A stretch of 64,000 nucleotides of DNA from Flavobacterium zepuense. GTDB taxonomy: Bacteria > Bacteroidota > Bacteroidia > Flavobacteriales > Flavobacteriaceae. The translations under genes and the position numbers were made by a program. This document shows, in pieces, positions 51,084 through 60,596 of the stretch; the first letter of the stretch is position 1, and each line of letters starts with the position of its first letter. A model generated the notes under the pieces. The model ran no database searches, had not been told where the DNA came from, and saw nothing but the letters and a program-made list of their open reading frames with translations. The stretch spans positions 62,001 to 126,000 of the forward strand of contig NZ_VJVZ01000014.1 in the NCBI RefSeq assembly GCF_007097145.1. Reading direction: 5' to 3'.

Positions 51084-52580
51084 TTATTCAACAACCAGTC
51101 TTTGCGAATACGTTGCCTTGCCTGTTGTTAACTGTACCTGATACACACCTGCTGCTAAATTTGGTAATAAAACCATTGCCTGTGTCACCTTATCACTATA
51201 TACCAACTGTCCTAACGTAGAATATACATTTAGTGTAGCATTATCTAAAACAATATCGCCTCCTATAGTAAATATGCCATTATTAGGGTTGGGATAAAGG
51301 GTTAGGGTGTTTTTAGTTGAATTTTTGAGACCTAATACATCAGGTGATAATTTTACCAGCCAGGCATCAAACGCACCATTGTTTTGGGTAAGGTCGCCAT
51401 CATTAGATGTTGAGGTGCCCGAAAGTATAAATCCGTTATCATCGGTTTGTTTAAAGGCGTAAAACCGTTCAAATAAATTGCCGCCAAAAGTTTCTTCCAA
51501 AAGTACAGTACCCTCTTCATCAATTTTAAAAAGCCAGGCATTAGGCCCTGCGGCACCCATTTCGTCTGCTGCAGTATAGCCGCTAACTACATAACCACCG
51601 GTTACAGGCACTATGCCCCAGGCAAGGTCATCGCCGGGACTGCCATAGCTTTTTGCCCATTCCTGCACGCCATCGGCATCAATTTTAAGCAGCCAGGCAT
51701 CAGCTCCGCCAAGGTTATCTGTAATATCGGTCGAATCGTCCTGCCCGGCAATAATATAACCGCCATTGGGCGTAAAGGCAATATCGTACGGACTGTCATG
51801 CCAGCCACCGCCAAAAGTTGCCCCCCAAACCGTTGTGCCTTCGCTATCTAATTTATAAACACCATATTCAGATGGATTGTCCGGCGGTTGTACAGCACCG
51901 GTAACAATAAAGTCTCCATCGGGAGTTTCTGTAGCCATATAGCCATAATCGGCGGTTTCGCCGCCCAGGCATGCTTGCCATTCAATTTCAAATTCGGTGT
52001 CCAGTTTTACCACCCACATATCATAATCGCCGTGGTTACCCAGCACATCACCATCATTAGAGAAAGTATAGCCGCACATAACATAGCCACCATCAGATGT
52101 TGGTTCAAAAGAACTCAGGAACTCGTTATCGCTGCCGCCAAATGTTTTAGACCATACTTCATTACCTTCACTGTCAATTTTTAAGAGCCATATATCCGAT
52201 AGAATCGCGGCACTGCCCTCGGGGGTAGATGATGTTTCGCCGGCAATAAGGTAAGTGCCATCGGTGTTTTGCAATACTTTCCTGGCACGCTCGTCACCCA
52301 ATCCTCCGTATAAATGCTGCCATTGCAACTCGCCGGCAGCATCAGTTTTAACCATTATAGCGTTAACTGCGATATTATTAGGATAGGTAGGGTCGTGAGT
52401 GCTAAAACCGGCTGATATATATCCCCCATCGAGTGTGGGCGCCACATCATAAAAAATATCATCGCCTACAGAGCCAAAGCTTTTTTGCCATTCAATTTCC
52501 GGGGCTTGGGCTGTAGCAGTATGTCCTGCCAGTAAAAGTGTGCAAAGCGCAAAAGTCTTTTTAAGAGTAATTTTTTTCAT
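51084..52580 (-). CDS. Secreted propeller-like protein with T9SS type A sorting domain
   Basis: A 498-residue protein with a signal peptide (about 1-25, ending T-A-Q) and repeats of W-Q-x-x-F/Y-G-G then D-G-G-Y-I/V-x-x-G-x-T over about 30-400. These are the same repeats as in the large protein encoded at 44370-47234. The last 85 residues are a T9SS type A signal (L-Y-P-N-P-N-N-G to the end). It is therefore a shorter paralogue that uses a different sorting class. Function unknown; probably surface-exposed. Confidence 0.87.
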   Translation of the reverse strand: MKKITLKKTFALCTLLLAGHTATAQAPEIEWQKSFGSVGDDIFYDVAPTLDGGYISAGFSTHDPTYPNNIAVNAIMVKTDAAGELQWQHLYGGLGDERARKVLQNTDGTYLIAGETSSTPEGSAAILSDIWLLKIDSEGNEVWSKTFGGSDNEFLSSFEPTSDGGYVMCGYTFSNDGDVLGNHGDYDMWVVKLDTEFEIEWQACLGGETADYGYMATETPDGDFIVTGAVQPPDNPSEYGVYKLDSEGTTVWGATFGGGWHDSPYDIAFTPNGGYIIAGQDDSTDITDNLGGADAWLLKIDADGVQEWAKSYGSPGDDLAWGIVPVTGGYVVSGYTAADEMGAAGPNAWLFKIDEEGTVLLEETFGGNLFERFYAFKQTDDNGFILSGTSTSNDGDLTQNNGAFDAWLVKLSPDVLGLKNSTKNTLTLYPNPNNGIFTIGGDIVLDNATLNVYSTLGQLVYSDKVTQAMVLLPNLAAGVYQVQLTTGKATYSQRLVVE

Positions 52581-52983
52581 AAGTAAGGATGTATCAGTTT
52601 ATTAATCTGTGATGATTTCAAATCTAATAAAAAATTAAAAGCATTATATTTTATTTTTTAATGCGATACGGGTTTTCGTAATCGATATAGTAAAACTTTA
52701 AAACTAGTTTATTTTTATGCGTTTTTATATGGTCGATTTACAAAATCTATACTTTTATACTGCATAGTATCATAAGCTTATGAAATGCGAAATTTAAAAT
52801 CTGTTGCATATTTTTAGGTATTTTTAAGATAAAAAAATGCATTATGTAATTTTTGGTTATCAATACTTTAAAAAATATCCACTTTATACTCATTATAAAT
52901 TAGCGTGTAAAGGTTGTGGTTTGTGTCTTTTCGCCTTAAATTTGTTTGATTTTTTAAAAACTTTATCTTTTTAACCAAACATT
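52581..52983. other. AT-rich divergent intergenic region with the sdh promoter
   Basis: About 400 bases without a gene between divergent transcripts. It is very AT-rich. The only clear signal is the sdh promoter (next entry). Confidence 0.5.
52914..52944 (+). promoter_or_regulatory. Putative promoter of sdhCAB
   Basis: TTG (52914-52916), 20-base spacer, TAAATTTG (52937-52944), both matching the Bacteroidetes consensus. The sdhC start lies 39 bases downstream. Confidence 0.65.
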
Positions 52984-53880
52984 ATGGCAAAATCTGCACT
53001 TTTAAAGTCGTCTCTCGCCAAGAAATACTGGATGGCTTTAACAGGTTTATTTCTCTGCCTGTTCCTTGTCGGGCACTTGCTGGGTAACCTGCAGCTCATA
53101 TTTTCTGATGCATTAGCGTTTAACCTGTATGCATTGTTTATGACTACTAACCCAGCCGTTAAAATCCTTTCTTATGTAACTTACATTTCTATCCTTTTCC
53201 ACGCGATAGACGGTATCCTGCTTACGATTCAAAATCAAAAAGCAAGGCCGGTAAAATACGTAATGAATAAGCCGGAAAAAAACACAGTATGGGCATCGCG
53301 TAACATGGCAGTATTGGGTACTATTATCCTAATATTTATTGTAACGCACATGGTAAACTTTTGGGCAGTAATGCACTTTAAAAAAGATATGCCGTTGCAA
53401 ACTGTTACCGTAAAGGGCCAGATGGGCATGCCGGACCAGCAGTTGTACATCACAACAGGGTCCGGTTCTGCACGTTTTCTTGCTGTACAGCAGGTAGATG
53501 GCAAGAACCTTATAAAAGAAGGCAATAAATTTTATGTGGTTTTAAACGGTAACCAGCAACCGGGCAGTACCGATGCTAAAGGTACCAATGATAAAGAAGA
53601 AAAAGTATTTTTTGCCGAGGGCTATAAAGACCTGCACAAAATTACGGTAGACTTTTTTAAAGACCCGCAATACGGCTTAATAGCTACAATATTATATGTT
53701 ATTGCCATGATAACACTTGGTTTTCATTTATACCACGGTTTTGGCAGTGCATTCCAGTCGCTTGGGGCAAACAACCCTAAATACAACGGCTTAATTAAAA
53801 ATTTCGGTATAGCATTCTCGTTCATTGTTCCGTTCCTATTTGCTATCATACCGTTATACATTCATTTTTTACATAAATAA
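52984..53880 (+). CDS. sdhC: Succinate dehydrogenase cytochrome b subunit
   Basis: A 298-residue membrane anchor of complex II, type B (one subunit with five helices and two haems, as in B. subtilis and Wolinella). Helices lie at about 17-37, 58-82, 106-130, 232-252 and 272-295; histidines such as H31, H73, H122 and H248 are placed for haem ligation. Residues about 134-225 form a hydrophilic insert between helices 3 and 4, making it longer than the usual 220-250. First gene of the sdhCAB operon. Confidence 0.9.
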   Translation: MAKSALLKSSLAKKYWMALTGLFLCLFLVGHLLGNLQLIFSDALAFNLYALFMTTNPAVKILSYVTYISILFHAIDGILLTIQNQKARPVKYVMNKPEKNTVWASRNMAVLGTIILIFIVTHMVNFWAVMHFKKDMPLQTVTVKGQMGMPDQQLYITTGSGSARFLAVQQVDGKNLIKEGNKFYVVLNGNQQPGSTDAKGTNDKEEKVFFAEGYKDLHKITVDFFKDPQYGLIATILYVIAMITLGFHLYHGFGSAFQSLGANNPKYNGLIKNFGIAFSFIVPFLFAIIPLYIHFLHK

Positions 53881-53895
53881 TCAACGTCAATTACC

Positions 53896-55905
53896 ATGAA
53901 GTTAGATTCTAAGATACCGGAAGGCCATATTTCTAAAAAATGGACCGACTATAAAGACCACCTTAAACTTGTTGCCCCAAACAACAGGCCAAAAATTGAT
54001 GTAATTGTAGTGGGTACCGGCCTTGCAGGTGCTTCGGCTGCTGCATCGCTTGGCGAAATGGGCTACAATGTTAAGGCGTTCTGCTTTCAGGATTCACCAC
54101 GCCGTGCGCATTCAATTGCTGCACAGGGTGGTATTAATGCTGCTAAAAATTACCAAAACGACGGCGATAGTATTTACAGGCTGTTTTATGATACTATAAA
54201 AGGGGGCGACTACCGTGCGCGTGAAGCTAACGTACACCGCCTTGCAGAGGTATCGGGTAACATTATAGACCAGTGTGTGGCTCAGGGTGTACCTTTTGCC
54301 CGCGATTACGGTGGGATGCTTGATAACCGCTCTTTTGGTGGTACTCAGGTACAGCGTACATTTTATGCAGCAGGGCAAACAGGTCAGCAGCTTTTATTAG
54401 GTGCGTACTCATCGCTTTCAAGGCAAATAGGCCTTGGCCGTGTAGAAATGTTTAACCGCCACGAAATGCTTGATATTGTAAAGGTAGATGGAAAAGCACG
54501 TGGTATTATTGCACGTAACCTTATTACCGGCGAGTTAGAAAGGCATTCTGCCCACGCAGTTATTATTGCCAGCGGCGGTTACGGTAACGTATACTTTCTT
54601 AGTACAAACGCAATGGGCAGTAACGTAACGGCTGCCTGGAAGATACACAAAAAAGGAGCTTATTTTGCTAACCCTTGTTTTGTGCAGATTCACCCAACGT
54701 GTATCCCGGTTCATGGCGAAAACCAGTCTAAGCTTACGCTGATGTCTGAATCACTGCGTAACTCGGGCCGTATCTGGGTTCCTAAAAAGATTGAAGATGC
54801 TGCGGCCATCCGTGAAGGAAGGCTTAAAGCAACAGACATAAAAGAAGAAGACAGGGATTATTTTCTTGAAAGAAGATACCCTGCTTTTGGTAACCTTGTA
54901 CCAAGGGACGTAGCATCACGAGCTGCAAAAGAGCGTTGCGATGCCGGTTTTGGTATAGAGGCTAATGCTACTAACGAGGGTGTTTACCTTGATTTCTCTT
55001 CAGAGATCATTTCTAAAGGTAAGCAAACTGCCTATGCACAGGGTAACCACCATCCAAGTGATGATGAGGTTATTAAATTAGGTAAGGCGTGGATTGAGGA
55101 AAAATACGGTAACCTTTTCCAGATGTACCAGCAAATTACAGATGAGAACCCGTATGAGGTGCCAATGAAGATTTACCCGGCGGTACACTACACTATGGGT
55201 GGCGTTTGGGTAGATTATAACCTGCAAAGCAGTATACCGGGCTGTTTCGTGGCCGGAGAGGCTAACTTTTCAGATCACGGAGCTAACCGCCTTGGTGCAT
55301 CTGCATTAATGCAGGGCCTTGCCGATGGTTATTTCGTACTGCCTTACACAGTGTCTGATTATCTTGCTAACGAAATCCGTACCGGCAAGATTGCTACCAA
55401 CAGCCCTGAATTTGACGAAGCTGAAGCGAACGTAAAATCTCAGATAGAGAAATTCCTTAACAACAACGGTACTAAAACGGTAGACCATTTCCATAAAAAA
55501 CTGGGCCACATTATGTGGAACAAAGTAGGTATGGGCCGTAATGAGCAGGGGCTTATTGAAGCAATACGCGAAATTGCCGAGCTTAAAGAAGAATTTTACA
55601 GGGATGTTTTTGTTCCGGGAAGTTCAGATGAGCTTAACACTGAGCTTGAAAAAGCGCTTCGTGTGGCCGACTTTATAGACCTTGGCCAGCTAATGGCACG
55701 CGATGCTTTACAGCGTAAAGAATCGGCTGGTGGCCACTTTAGGGAAGAATACCAGGATGAAGAAGGCGAAACGCTTCGTGATGATGAGAACTTTGCCTTT
55801 GTAGGTGCTTGGGAGTACCAGGGCAATGATATTAATGCCGAAGTACTTCATAAAGAGGTACTGGAATATGAGTACATTAAAATTGCCGCAAGGAACTACA
55901 AATAA
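53896..55905 (+). CDS. sdhA: Succinate dehydrogenase flavoprotein subunit
   Basis: A 669-residue catalytic subunit that oxidises succinate to fumarate. FAD site: [16 protein letters not shown]; the covalent flavin histidine lies in [14 protein letters not shown]; active-site segments H-P-T-C-I-P and H-Y-T-M-G-G-V-W-V and [17 protein letters not shown] are present. It starts 15 bases after sdhC and ends 15 bases before sdhB. Confidence 0.97.
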   Translation: MKLDSKIPEGHISKKWTDYKDHLKLVAPNNRPKIDVIVVGTGLAGASAAASLGEMGYNVKAFCFQDSPRRAHSIAAQGGINAAKNYQNDGDSIYRLFYDTIKGGDYRAREANVHRLAEVSGNIIDQCVAQGVPFARDYGGMLDNRSFGGTQVQRTFYAAGQTGQQLLLGAYSSLSRQIGLGRVEMFNRHEMLDIVKVDGKARGIIARNLITGELERHSAHAVIIASGGYGNVYFLSTNAMGSNVTAAWKIHKKGAYFANPCFVQIHPTCIPVHGENQSKLTLMSESLRNSGRIWVPKKIEDAAAIREGRLKATDIKEEDRDYFLERRYPAFGNLVPRDVASRAAKERCDAGFGIEANATNEGVYLDFSSEIISKGKQTAYAQGNHHPSDDEVIKLGKAWIEEKYGNLFQMYQQITDENPYEVPMKIYPAVHYTMGGVWVDYNLQSSIPGCFVAGEANFSDHGANRLGASALMQGLADGYFVLPYTVSDYLANEIRTGKIATNSPEFDEAEANVKSQIEKFLNNNGTKTVDHFHKKLGHIMWNKVGMGRNEQGLIEAIREIAELKEEFYRDVFVPGSSDELNTELEKALRVADFIDLGQLMARDALQRKESAGGHFREEYQDEEGETLRDDENFAFVGAWEYQGNDINAEVLHKEVLEYEYIKIAARNYK

Positions 55906-55920
55906 AATACAACCGAAGAC

Positions 55921-56682
55921 ATGGCTTCAAATAAAAATATAAACATTAACCTTAAGATATGGCGCCAAAAAAACGCCAAAACTAAAGGTAACATAGAGAC
56001 TTACAAGTTAGATAACGTATCTACAGACAGTTCGTTCCTGGAAATGCTCGACCAATTAAACGAGCAGCTGGTTAACAGCAGGCAGGAACCTGTAGCGTTT
56101 GACCACGATTGCCGCGAGGGTATTTGCGGTATGTGTTCGCTTTACATTAATGGCCAGGCTCACGGCCCAGCCAGTAAAGTTACCACCTGCCAGCTGCACA
56201 TGCGCTCGTTTAAAGACGGCGATACCATTTATGTAGAGCCGTGGAGGAGTAAAGCGTTCCCCGTTATCAAAGACCTTATTGTAGACCGCTCGTCTTTTGA
56301 CAGGATACAGCAGGCCGGTGGTTTCGTATCGGTAAATACATCAGGTAACACTATCGATGCTAACGCTACCCCTGTGCCTAAACATGATGCCGACCGTGCT
56401 TTTGAAGCTGCGGCGTGTATTGGTTGCGGTGCTTGTGTTGCAAGCTGTAAAAACGGCTCTGCAATGCTGTTTGTAGGCGCAAAGGTATCTCAGTATGCTT
56501 TATTGCCACAAGGTAAGGTAGAGGCCACGCAGCGCGTTTTAAACATGGTGCGCCAGATGGATGAAGAAGGATTTGGTAACTGTACCAATACAGGAGCCTG
56601 TGAAGTGGAGTGCCCTAAAGGTATCTCGCTTGAAAATATCGCCCGCATGAACAGGGAATACCTGTTTGCAAGCGTAGTATAA
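55921..56682 (+). CDS. sdhB: Succinate dehydrogenase iron-sulfur subunit
   Basis: A 253-residue electron-transfer subunit. The 2Fe-2S site is [11 protein letters not shown] with a later cysteine in T-T-C-Q-L; the 4Fe-4S and 3Fe-4S sites are [11 protein letters not shown] and [15 protein letters not shown]. Electrons pass from FAD through these clusters to menaquinone at SdhC. Last gene of the operon, with a terminator 27 bases later. Confidence 0.97.
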   Translation: MASNKNININLKIWRQKNAKTKGNIETYKLDNVSTDSSFLEMLDQLNEQLVNSRQEPVAFDHDCREGICGMCSLYINGQAHGPASKVTTCQLHMRSFKDGDTIYVEPWRSKAFPVIKDLIVDRSSFDRIQQAGGFVSVNTSGNTIDANATPVPKHDADRAFEAAACIGCGACVASCKNGSAMLFVGAKVSQYALLPQGKVEATQRVLNMVRQMDEEGFGNCTNTGACEVECPKGISLENIARMNREYLFASVV

Positions 56683-56708
56683 GAAAACAAAAACTGACTT
56701 ATAATGCC

Positions 56709-56743
56709 AAAACGCATCCTGTTTATTCAGGGTGCGTTTTTTA
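56709..56743 (+). terminator. Terminator of sdhCAB
   Basis: AAAACGCATCCTG (56709-56721) pairs with CAGGGTGCGTTTT (56728-56740) with one wobble pair; T residues follow. Confidence 0.85.
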
Positions 56744-56779
56744 TGAATTTATACAGTAAGCAAAGGTTAGCAATCGGTA

Positions 56780-57139
56780 TTAATATACCTGAACCAAAAC
56801 ATTGGTTGGTATATTAAGCTTATCGTGCAATTTGCGTATCATTTCTAACGAAAGTTTTCTTTTCCGGTTTAAAATTTCACTTGCGCGGCTCTTTTGCCCT
56901 ATAATATTAGCAAGGTCATTTTGGTTGTATCCCAGTTGCTCCATCCTAAATTTAATAGCCTCTATAGGGTCAGGCAAATCTATAGGAAAGTGCTCATTCT
57001 CATAATTATCAATAAGTACCCCAAGTATTGCCGTTTCGTCGCTTTCGGGAGTTCCTTCTTTAGCATAAAAGATAAGCTCAAGCCTTTCTAAAGCTTCGTT
57101 ATAATCCTGTTCTGTTTTTATGGGTCTGATGTTCATCAT
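56780..57139 (-). CDS. higA: HigA-family antitoxin
   Basis: A protein of about 119 residues. The N-terminal half (I-R-P-I-K-T-E-Q-D-Y-N-E-A-L) is the usual HigA extension; the C-terminal half is an XRE helix-turn-helix: M-E-Q-L-G-Y-N-Q-N-D-L-A-N-I-I-G-Q-K-S-R-A-S-E-I-L-N-R-K-R-K. It should neutralise the toxin and repress the operon. It starts 1 base (or 4, if the second ATG is used) after the toxin stop, in the toxin-first order typical of higBA. Confidence 0.88.
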   Translation of the reverse strand: MMNIRPIKTEQDYNEALERLELIFYAKEGTPESDETAILGVLIDNYENEHFPIDLPDPIEAIKFRMEQLGYNQNDLANIIGQKSRASEILNRKRKLSLEMIRKLHDKLNIPTNVLVQVY

Positions 57140-57140
57140 T

Positions 57141-57434
57141 TTAAATTTCGTTAGCATTTATCTTATCATACTCGGCATGTGTACCTATAAACCTTATCCA
57201 GATCATTTGGTGTAAGTAGCTAACCTTTACAATCAGCCGGTAGTTGTTCCCTTTTATATTAAATACCACTCTGTTGTTTTCCAGTATGCTTGCACTTGGG
57301 TATTCCTTTTTAATATCGTTTGGGGTTTTCCATCCGGCATTACTGGCCTCTAAAAACCATGCTTTTAGCTGTTGCTCACAATCTGCATGTGCCTCCCAAA
57401 AATCACGTAATATTTTTTTTGCAATAACCCTCAA
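57141..57434 (-). CDS. higB: HigB-family mRNA interferase toxin
   Basis: A 97-residue toxin of the RelE-fold HigB type, expected to cut mRNA on the ribosome. Family blocks visible: W-K-T-P-N-D-I-K-K-E-Y-P-S-A-S-I-L-E-N-N-R-V-V-F-N-I-K-G-N-N-Y-R-L-I-V-K-V in the middle and W-I-R-F-I-G-T-H-A-E-Y-D-K-I at the end, where the His and Tyr are conserved. The length is normal and the frame intact. Confidence 0.9.
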   Translation of the reverse strand: MRVIAKKILRDFWEAHADCEQQLKAWFLEASNAGWKTPNDIKKEYPSASILENNRVVFNIKGNNYRLIVKVSYLHQMIWIRFIGTHAEYDKINANEI

Positions 57435-57450
57435 GCAGATAAGTTTTTAG

Positions 57451-57483
57451 CAAAGGTAATAAAAAAAGTTCCCGTATTGGGAA
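57451..57483 (-). promoter_or_regulatory. Putative higBA promoter and operator
   Basis: TACCTTTG (complement of 57451-57458) fits the -7 element 17 bases from the higB start. Just upstream lies the palindrome TTCCC-GTATT-GGGAA (57469-57483), covering the -25 to -38 region, where HigA could bind to repress its own operon. Confidence 0.45.
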
Positions 57484-57528
57484 TGGTATAAAAAATAAAT
57501 TATCATCGGCGTTTTCATACATTATCCT

Positions 57529-57536
57529 TAATTTTG
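57529..57536 (+). promoter_or_regulatory. Putative -7 box of pepP
   Basis: TAATTTTG matches TAnnTTTG and lies 22 bases before the pepP start. No correctly spaced TTG was found. Confidence 0.4.
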
Positions 57537-57558
57537 GTATCCTAATAAAATTATTATC

Positions 57559-58851
57559 ATGAAGTACCACCAGATACCCAGCAGCCTTTTTGTAAAGAAC
57601 CGTAAAAAATTTGCGTCAGAAATGAAACCTAAAAGCGTTGCTGTGTTTAACTCTAACGATATTTACCCGGTTAGCGCCGATAGTACCCTGCCTTTTGCCC
57701 AACACCGCGATATTTTTTACCTGAGTGGTGCCGATCAGGAGGAATCTATCCTGTTGCTTTGCCCTGATGCCCCGTATGAGCACCTGCGCGATATACTTTT
57801 TTTACGCGAAACCAACGAGCATATTGCTGTTTGGGAAGGCGAAAAGCTTACTAAAGAGCGCGCTACCGAAGTTAGCGGCATCAAAAATATTGTATGGCTC
57901 AAGGATTTTGAAAAGACCCTTTTTGAGGTAATGACCTATTGCGATACTATTTACATCAACACCAATGAACATTACCGCTCTTCGGTTGAGACGCAAACCC
58001 GCGAAGACCGCTTTATTAAATGGTGGAAGGAAAAATACCCTGCCCACAGTGTTGCCAAAAGCAACCCTATACTACAGCGCCTGCGCTCGGTTAAAGAGCA
58101 GGAAGAGATCGATTTGATACAGCAGGCCTGTAATATTACAGAGAAAGGCTTCCGCCGACTGCTAAGCTTTACCAAGCCGGGTGTTTGGGAATATGAGCTT
58201 GAGGCTGAGCTTATTCATGAGTTTGTACGCAACCGTTCTAAAGGCTTTGCGTATACACCTATTATTGCAAGCGGCAACAATGCTAATGTATTGCATTACA
58301 TAGAGAACAACCAGCAGTGTAAAGATGGCGACCTGATCCTGCTTGATGTAGCTGCGGAATATGCTAATTACAGCAGCGACCTTAGCCGCACCATTCCCGT
58401 AAACGGCCGTTTTAGCGATAGGCAAAGGGCTGTGTACAATGCGGTACTTAATGTAAAAAAAGAGGCTACAAAAATGCTCACACCGGGTACATTATGGAAA
58501 CAGTACCATGTAGAAGTAGGTAAAGTAATGACATCGGAGCTTTTAGGCCTTGGGCTTTTAGATAAAGCCGATGTTCAGAATGAAGACCCTGCATGGCCGG
58601 CTTATAAAAAATACTTTATGCACGGCACCAGCCACCACATGGGGCTTGATACCCACGATTATGGCCTGTTGCATGAGCCTATGCAGGCCAACATGGTTTT
58701 TACGGTAGAGCCGGGTATTTACATCCCTGCCGAAGGTTTTGGCATCCGTTTAGAGGATAACGTTGTTGTCCAGCCAAGTGGCGAGCCATTTAACTTAATG
58801 GGTAATATTCCATTAGAAGCTGAGGAGATAGAGAGCCTTATGAATGCTTAA
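57559..58851 (+). CDS. pepP: Xaa-Pro aminopeptidase (M24B)
   Basis: A 430-residue metallopeptidase that removes N-terminal residues ahead of proline. An N-terminal aminopeptidase-P domain (about 1-165) with H-R-D-I-F-Y-L-S-G is followed by a pita-bread domain in which all five metal ligands can be placed: D in L-L-D-V-A-A-E, D in Y-S-S-D-L-S-R-T, H in H-G-T-S-H-H-M-G-L, E in T-V-E-P-G-I-Y and E in R-L-E-D-N-V. No signal peptide, so cytoplasmic. Single gene. Confidence 0.94.
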   Translation: MKYHQIPSSLFVKNRKKFASEMKPKSVAVFNSNDIYPVSADSTLPFAQHRDIFYLSGADQEESILLLCPDAPYEHLRDILFLRETNEHIAVWEGEKLTKERATEVSGIKNIVWLKDFEKTLFEVMTYCDTIYINTNEHYRSSVETQTREDRFIKWWKEKYPAHSVAKSNPILQRLRSVKEQEEIDLIQQACNITEKGFRRLLSFTKPGVWEYELEAELIHEFVRNRSKGFAYTPIIASGNNANVLHYIENNQQCKDGDLILLDVAAEYANYSSDLSRTIPVNGRFSDRQRAVYNAVLNVKKEATKMLTPGTLWKQYHVEVGKVMTSELLGLGLLDKADVQNEDPAWPAYKKYFMHGTSHHMGLDTHDYGLLHEPMQANMVFTVEPGIYIPAEGFGIRLEDNVVVQPSGEPFNLMGNIPLEAEEIESLMNA

Positions 58852-59157
58852 TGGGTTTATAAAGTCATAAAGTTGAAAGTTTGTAAAGTTTTTTACTCAT
58901 AAGGCATATCATCCTGAACGTAGCGAAGTCGAAGAATCTCAAATAATAAGATTTAAATATCAATAGAACAGCCCACAATAATGTGGGCTGTTGCTGTATT
59001 ATATCGTTGGCATTCCCATTCTCCGATGCGGTGACTGAAGCCGGGATGGTTTAATCGTACAATGCGTCTCATGGTGAAAAGAGTATGTGAAATCCCTCAA
59101 AAAATACAAATCCCCACTTCATAAATCCGTAACTTGCCATTTCTTTTAGCAAAGGTT
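58852..59157. other. Intergenic region with a dispersed repeat and a hairpin
   Basis: No gene is seen. At about 58908-58940 lies CATCCTGAACGTAGCGAAGT followed by CGAAGAATCTC, which I recognise as a short repeat common in Bacteroidetes genomes. At 58968-58992 AACAGCCCACA pairs perfectly with TGTGGGCTGTT (3-base loop), probably the pepP terminator. Confidence 0.55.
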
Positions 59158-59628
59158 ATGATAGAAACAGAACGCAAGTTTTTAGTGCTTGCAGACGATT
59201 ATAAGCAGGAGGCATTTACACAAAAACGCATTGTACAGGGCTATTTAAGCTCGGTGCCCGAGCGTACGGTTCGCGTGCGTACCAAAGGTGACCAGGGTTT
59301 TATAACCATTAAGGGCAAAAGCAACGAGAGCGGCACCAGCCGTATGGAGTGGGAAAAGGAAATACCTGTAAACGATGCTCTGGAACTGCTGCAACTGTGC
59401 GAAAAAGGCGCTATTGATAAGATTCGGTACGAAGTTAAAGTCGGCAACCACACCTATGAGGTAGATGAGTTTTTTGGCGATAACGCCGGGCTCGTTGTAG
59501 CTGAAATTGAACTATCTGATGAAAATGAGGCCTTTATTAAACCCCAATGGCTGGGCGAAGAAGTAACGGGTACAGAGCGTTACTACAACGCTTACCTTAG
59601 CCGTAACCCCTACAATACATGGCAGTAA
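59158..59628 (+). CDS. CYTH-domain triphosphate tunnel metalloenzyme
   Basis: A 156-residue single CYTH domain. The defining E-x-E-x-K motif is at the N-terminus (M-I-E-T-E-R-K-F-L); later charged strands R-V-R-T-K-G, F-I-T-I-K-G and R-Y-E-V..Y-E-V-D-E-F line the tunnel, ending V-V-A-E-I-E-L. Small bacterial members are mostly triphosphatases rather than adenylate cyclases, but this cannot be decided here. The start at 59158 fits the motif position. It overlaps ypdA by 10 bases. Confidence 0.88.
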   Translation: MIETERKFLVLADDYKQEAFTQKRIVQGYLSSVPERTVRVRTKGDQGFITIKGKSNESGTSRMEWEKEIPVNDALELLQLCEKGAIDKIRYEVKVGNHTYEVDEFFGDNAGLVVAEIELSDENEAFIKPQWLGEEVTGTERYYNAYLSRNPYNTWQ

Positions 59629-60596
59629 CCACACCTGAATACGACCTGATAATCATCGGCGGCGGCCCCATAGGCATGGCCTGTGCCCTTGAGGCGCAGC
59701 TTAACGAGCTCAATTACTTAGTTATAGAAAAAGGTGCGCTGGTTAACAGCATATTTAACTATCCGCTGTACATGACGTTTTTCTCTACTGCCGAAAGGCT
59801 GGAGATAGGCAATGTGCCGTTTACCTGTATTGCCCCAAAGCCGGGCCGCCAGGAAGCGTTAGAATATTACCGCAACATTCAGAAGCACTTTAGCCTGAAT
59901 ATCAACCTGTTTGAAAATGTAATCTCAGTCAACAAACAAAAACCCGGGTATTTTGTGGTGCATACCAGCAAAGGCTGGTATAACGCTAAAAATGTGGTTA
60001 TTGCAACCGGCTTTTACGATATTCCCATTTATATAGATGTGCCCGGCGAGAAGCTGCCCAAGGTGCGCCATTACTATAAAGAAGCACATGAATATGCCTT
60101 CCAGAAGGTTGTGGTAGTGGGTGCCAATAATTCATCGGTAGATGCGGCGCTGGAATGCTGGCGCAAGGGTGCCGATGTTACTATGGTTATCCGCAAAGAC
60201 CAGATTAACGACCGTGTAAAGTATTGGGTAAAGCCTGATATAGAGAACCGTATAGCCGAAGGCAGCATTAAAGCCTACTTCTATTCCAGCATTACAGAGA
60301 TAAGGGAAAAAGAGGTGGATATTTTTACTACCGATGGCACGATAACCATAGAAAACGACTTTGTACTGGCGCTCACGGGCTACCGCCCGGACATCGATTT
60401 CCTAAGGGCATCGGGTATAAATGTGTCAGAAGGCTTAACCTGCACGCCGCAATATAATCCTGATACTATGGAAACTAACGTACCCGGCCTGTACCTTGCC
60501 GGTGTAGTATGCGGCGGTATGGAAACCCACAAATGGTTTATAGAAAACTCCCGCGTGCATGCCAGCATGATCCTCGCCGATATTATATCTAAGTAA
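59619..60596 (+). CDS. ypdA: YpdA-family bacillithiol disulfide reductase
   Basis: A 325-residue FAD/NADPH oxidoreductase of the YpdA family. N-terminal FAD motif I-I-I-G-G-G-P-I-G-M-A-C-A; Y-P-L-Y-M-T-F-F-S-T-A-E-R-L-E-I-G typical of YpdA; second nucleotide site V-V-V-G-A-N-N-S-S-V-D-A-A; and A-G-V-V-C-G-G-M-E-T-H-K-W-F-I-E near the end. In Firmicutes this enzyme recycles oxidised bacillithiol; its presence suggests that this organism uses bacillithiol. Co-transcribed with the CYTH gene. Confidence 0.9.
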   Translation: MAVTTPEYDLIIIGGGPIGMACALEAQLNELNYLVIEKGALVNSIFNYPLYMTFFSTAERLEIGNVPFTCIAPKPGRQEALEYYRNIQKHFSLNINLFENVISVNKQKPGYFVVHTSKGWYNAKNVVIATGFYDIPIYIDVPGEKLPKVRHYYKEAHEYAFQKVVVVGANNSSVDAALECWRKGADVTMVIRKDQINDRVKYWVKPDIENRIAEGSIKAYFYSSITEIREKEVDIFTTDGTITIENDFVLALTGYRPDIDFLRASGINVSEGLTCTPQYNPDTMETNVPGLYLAGVVCGGMETHKWFIENSRVHASMILADIISK

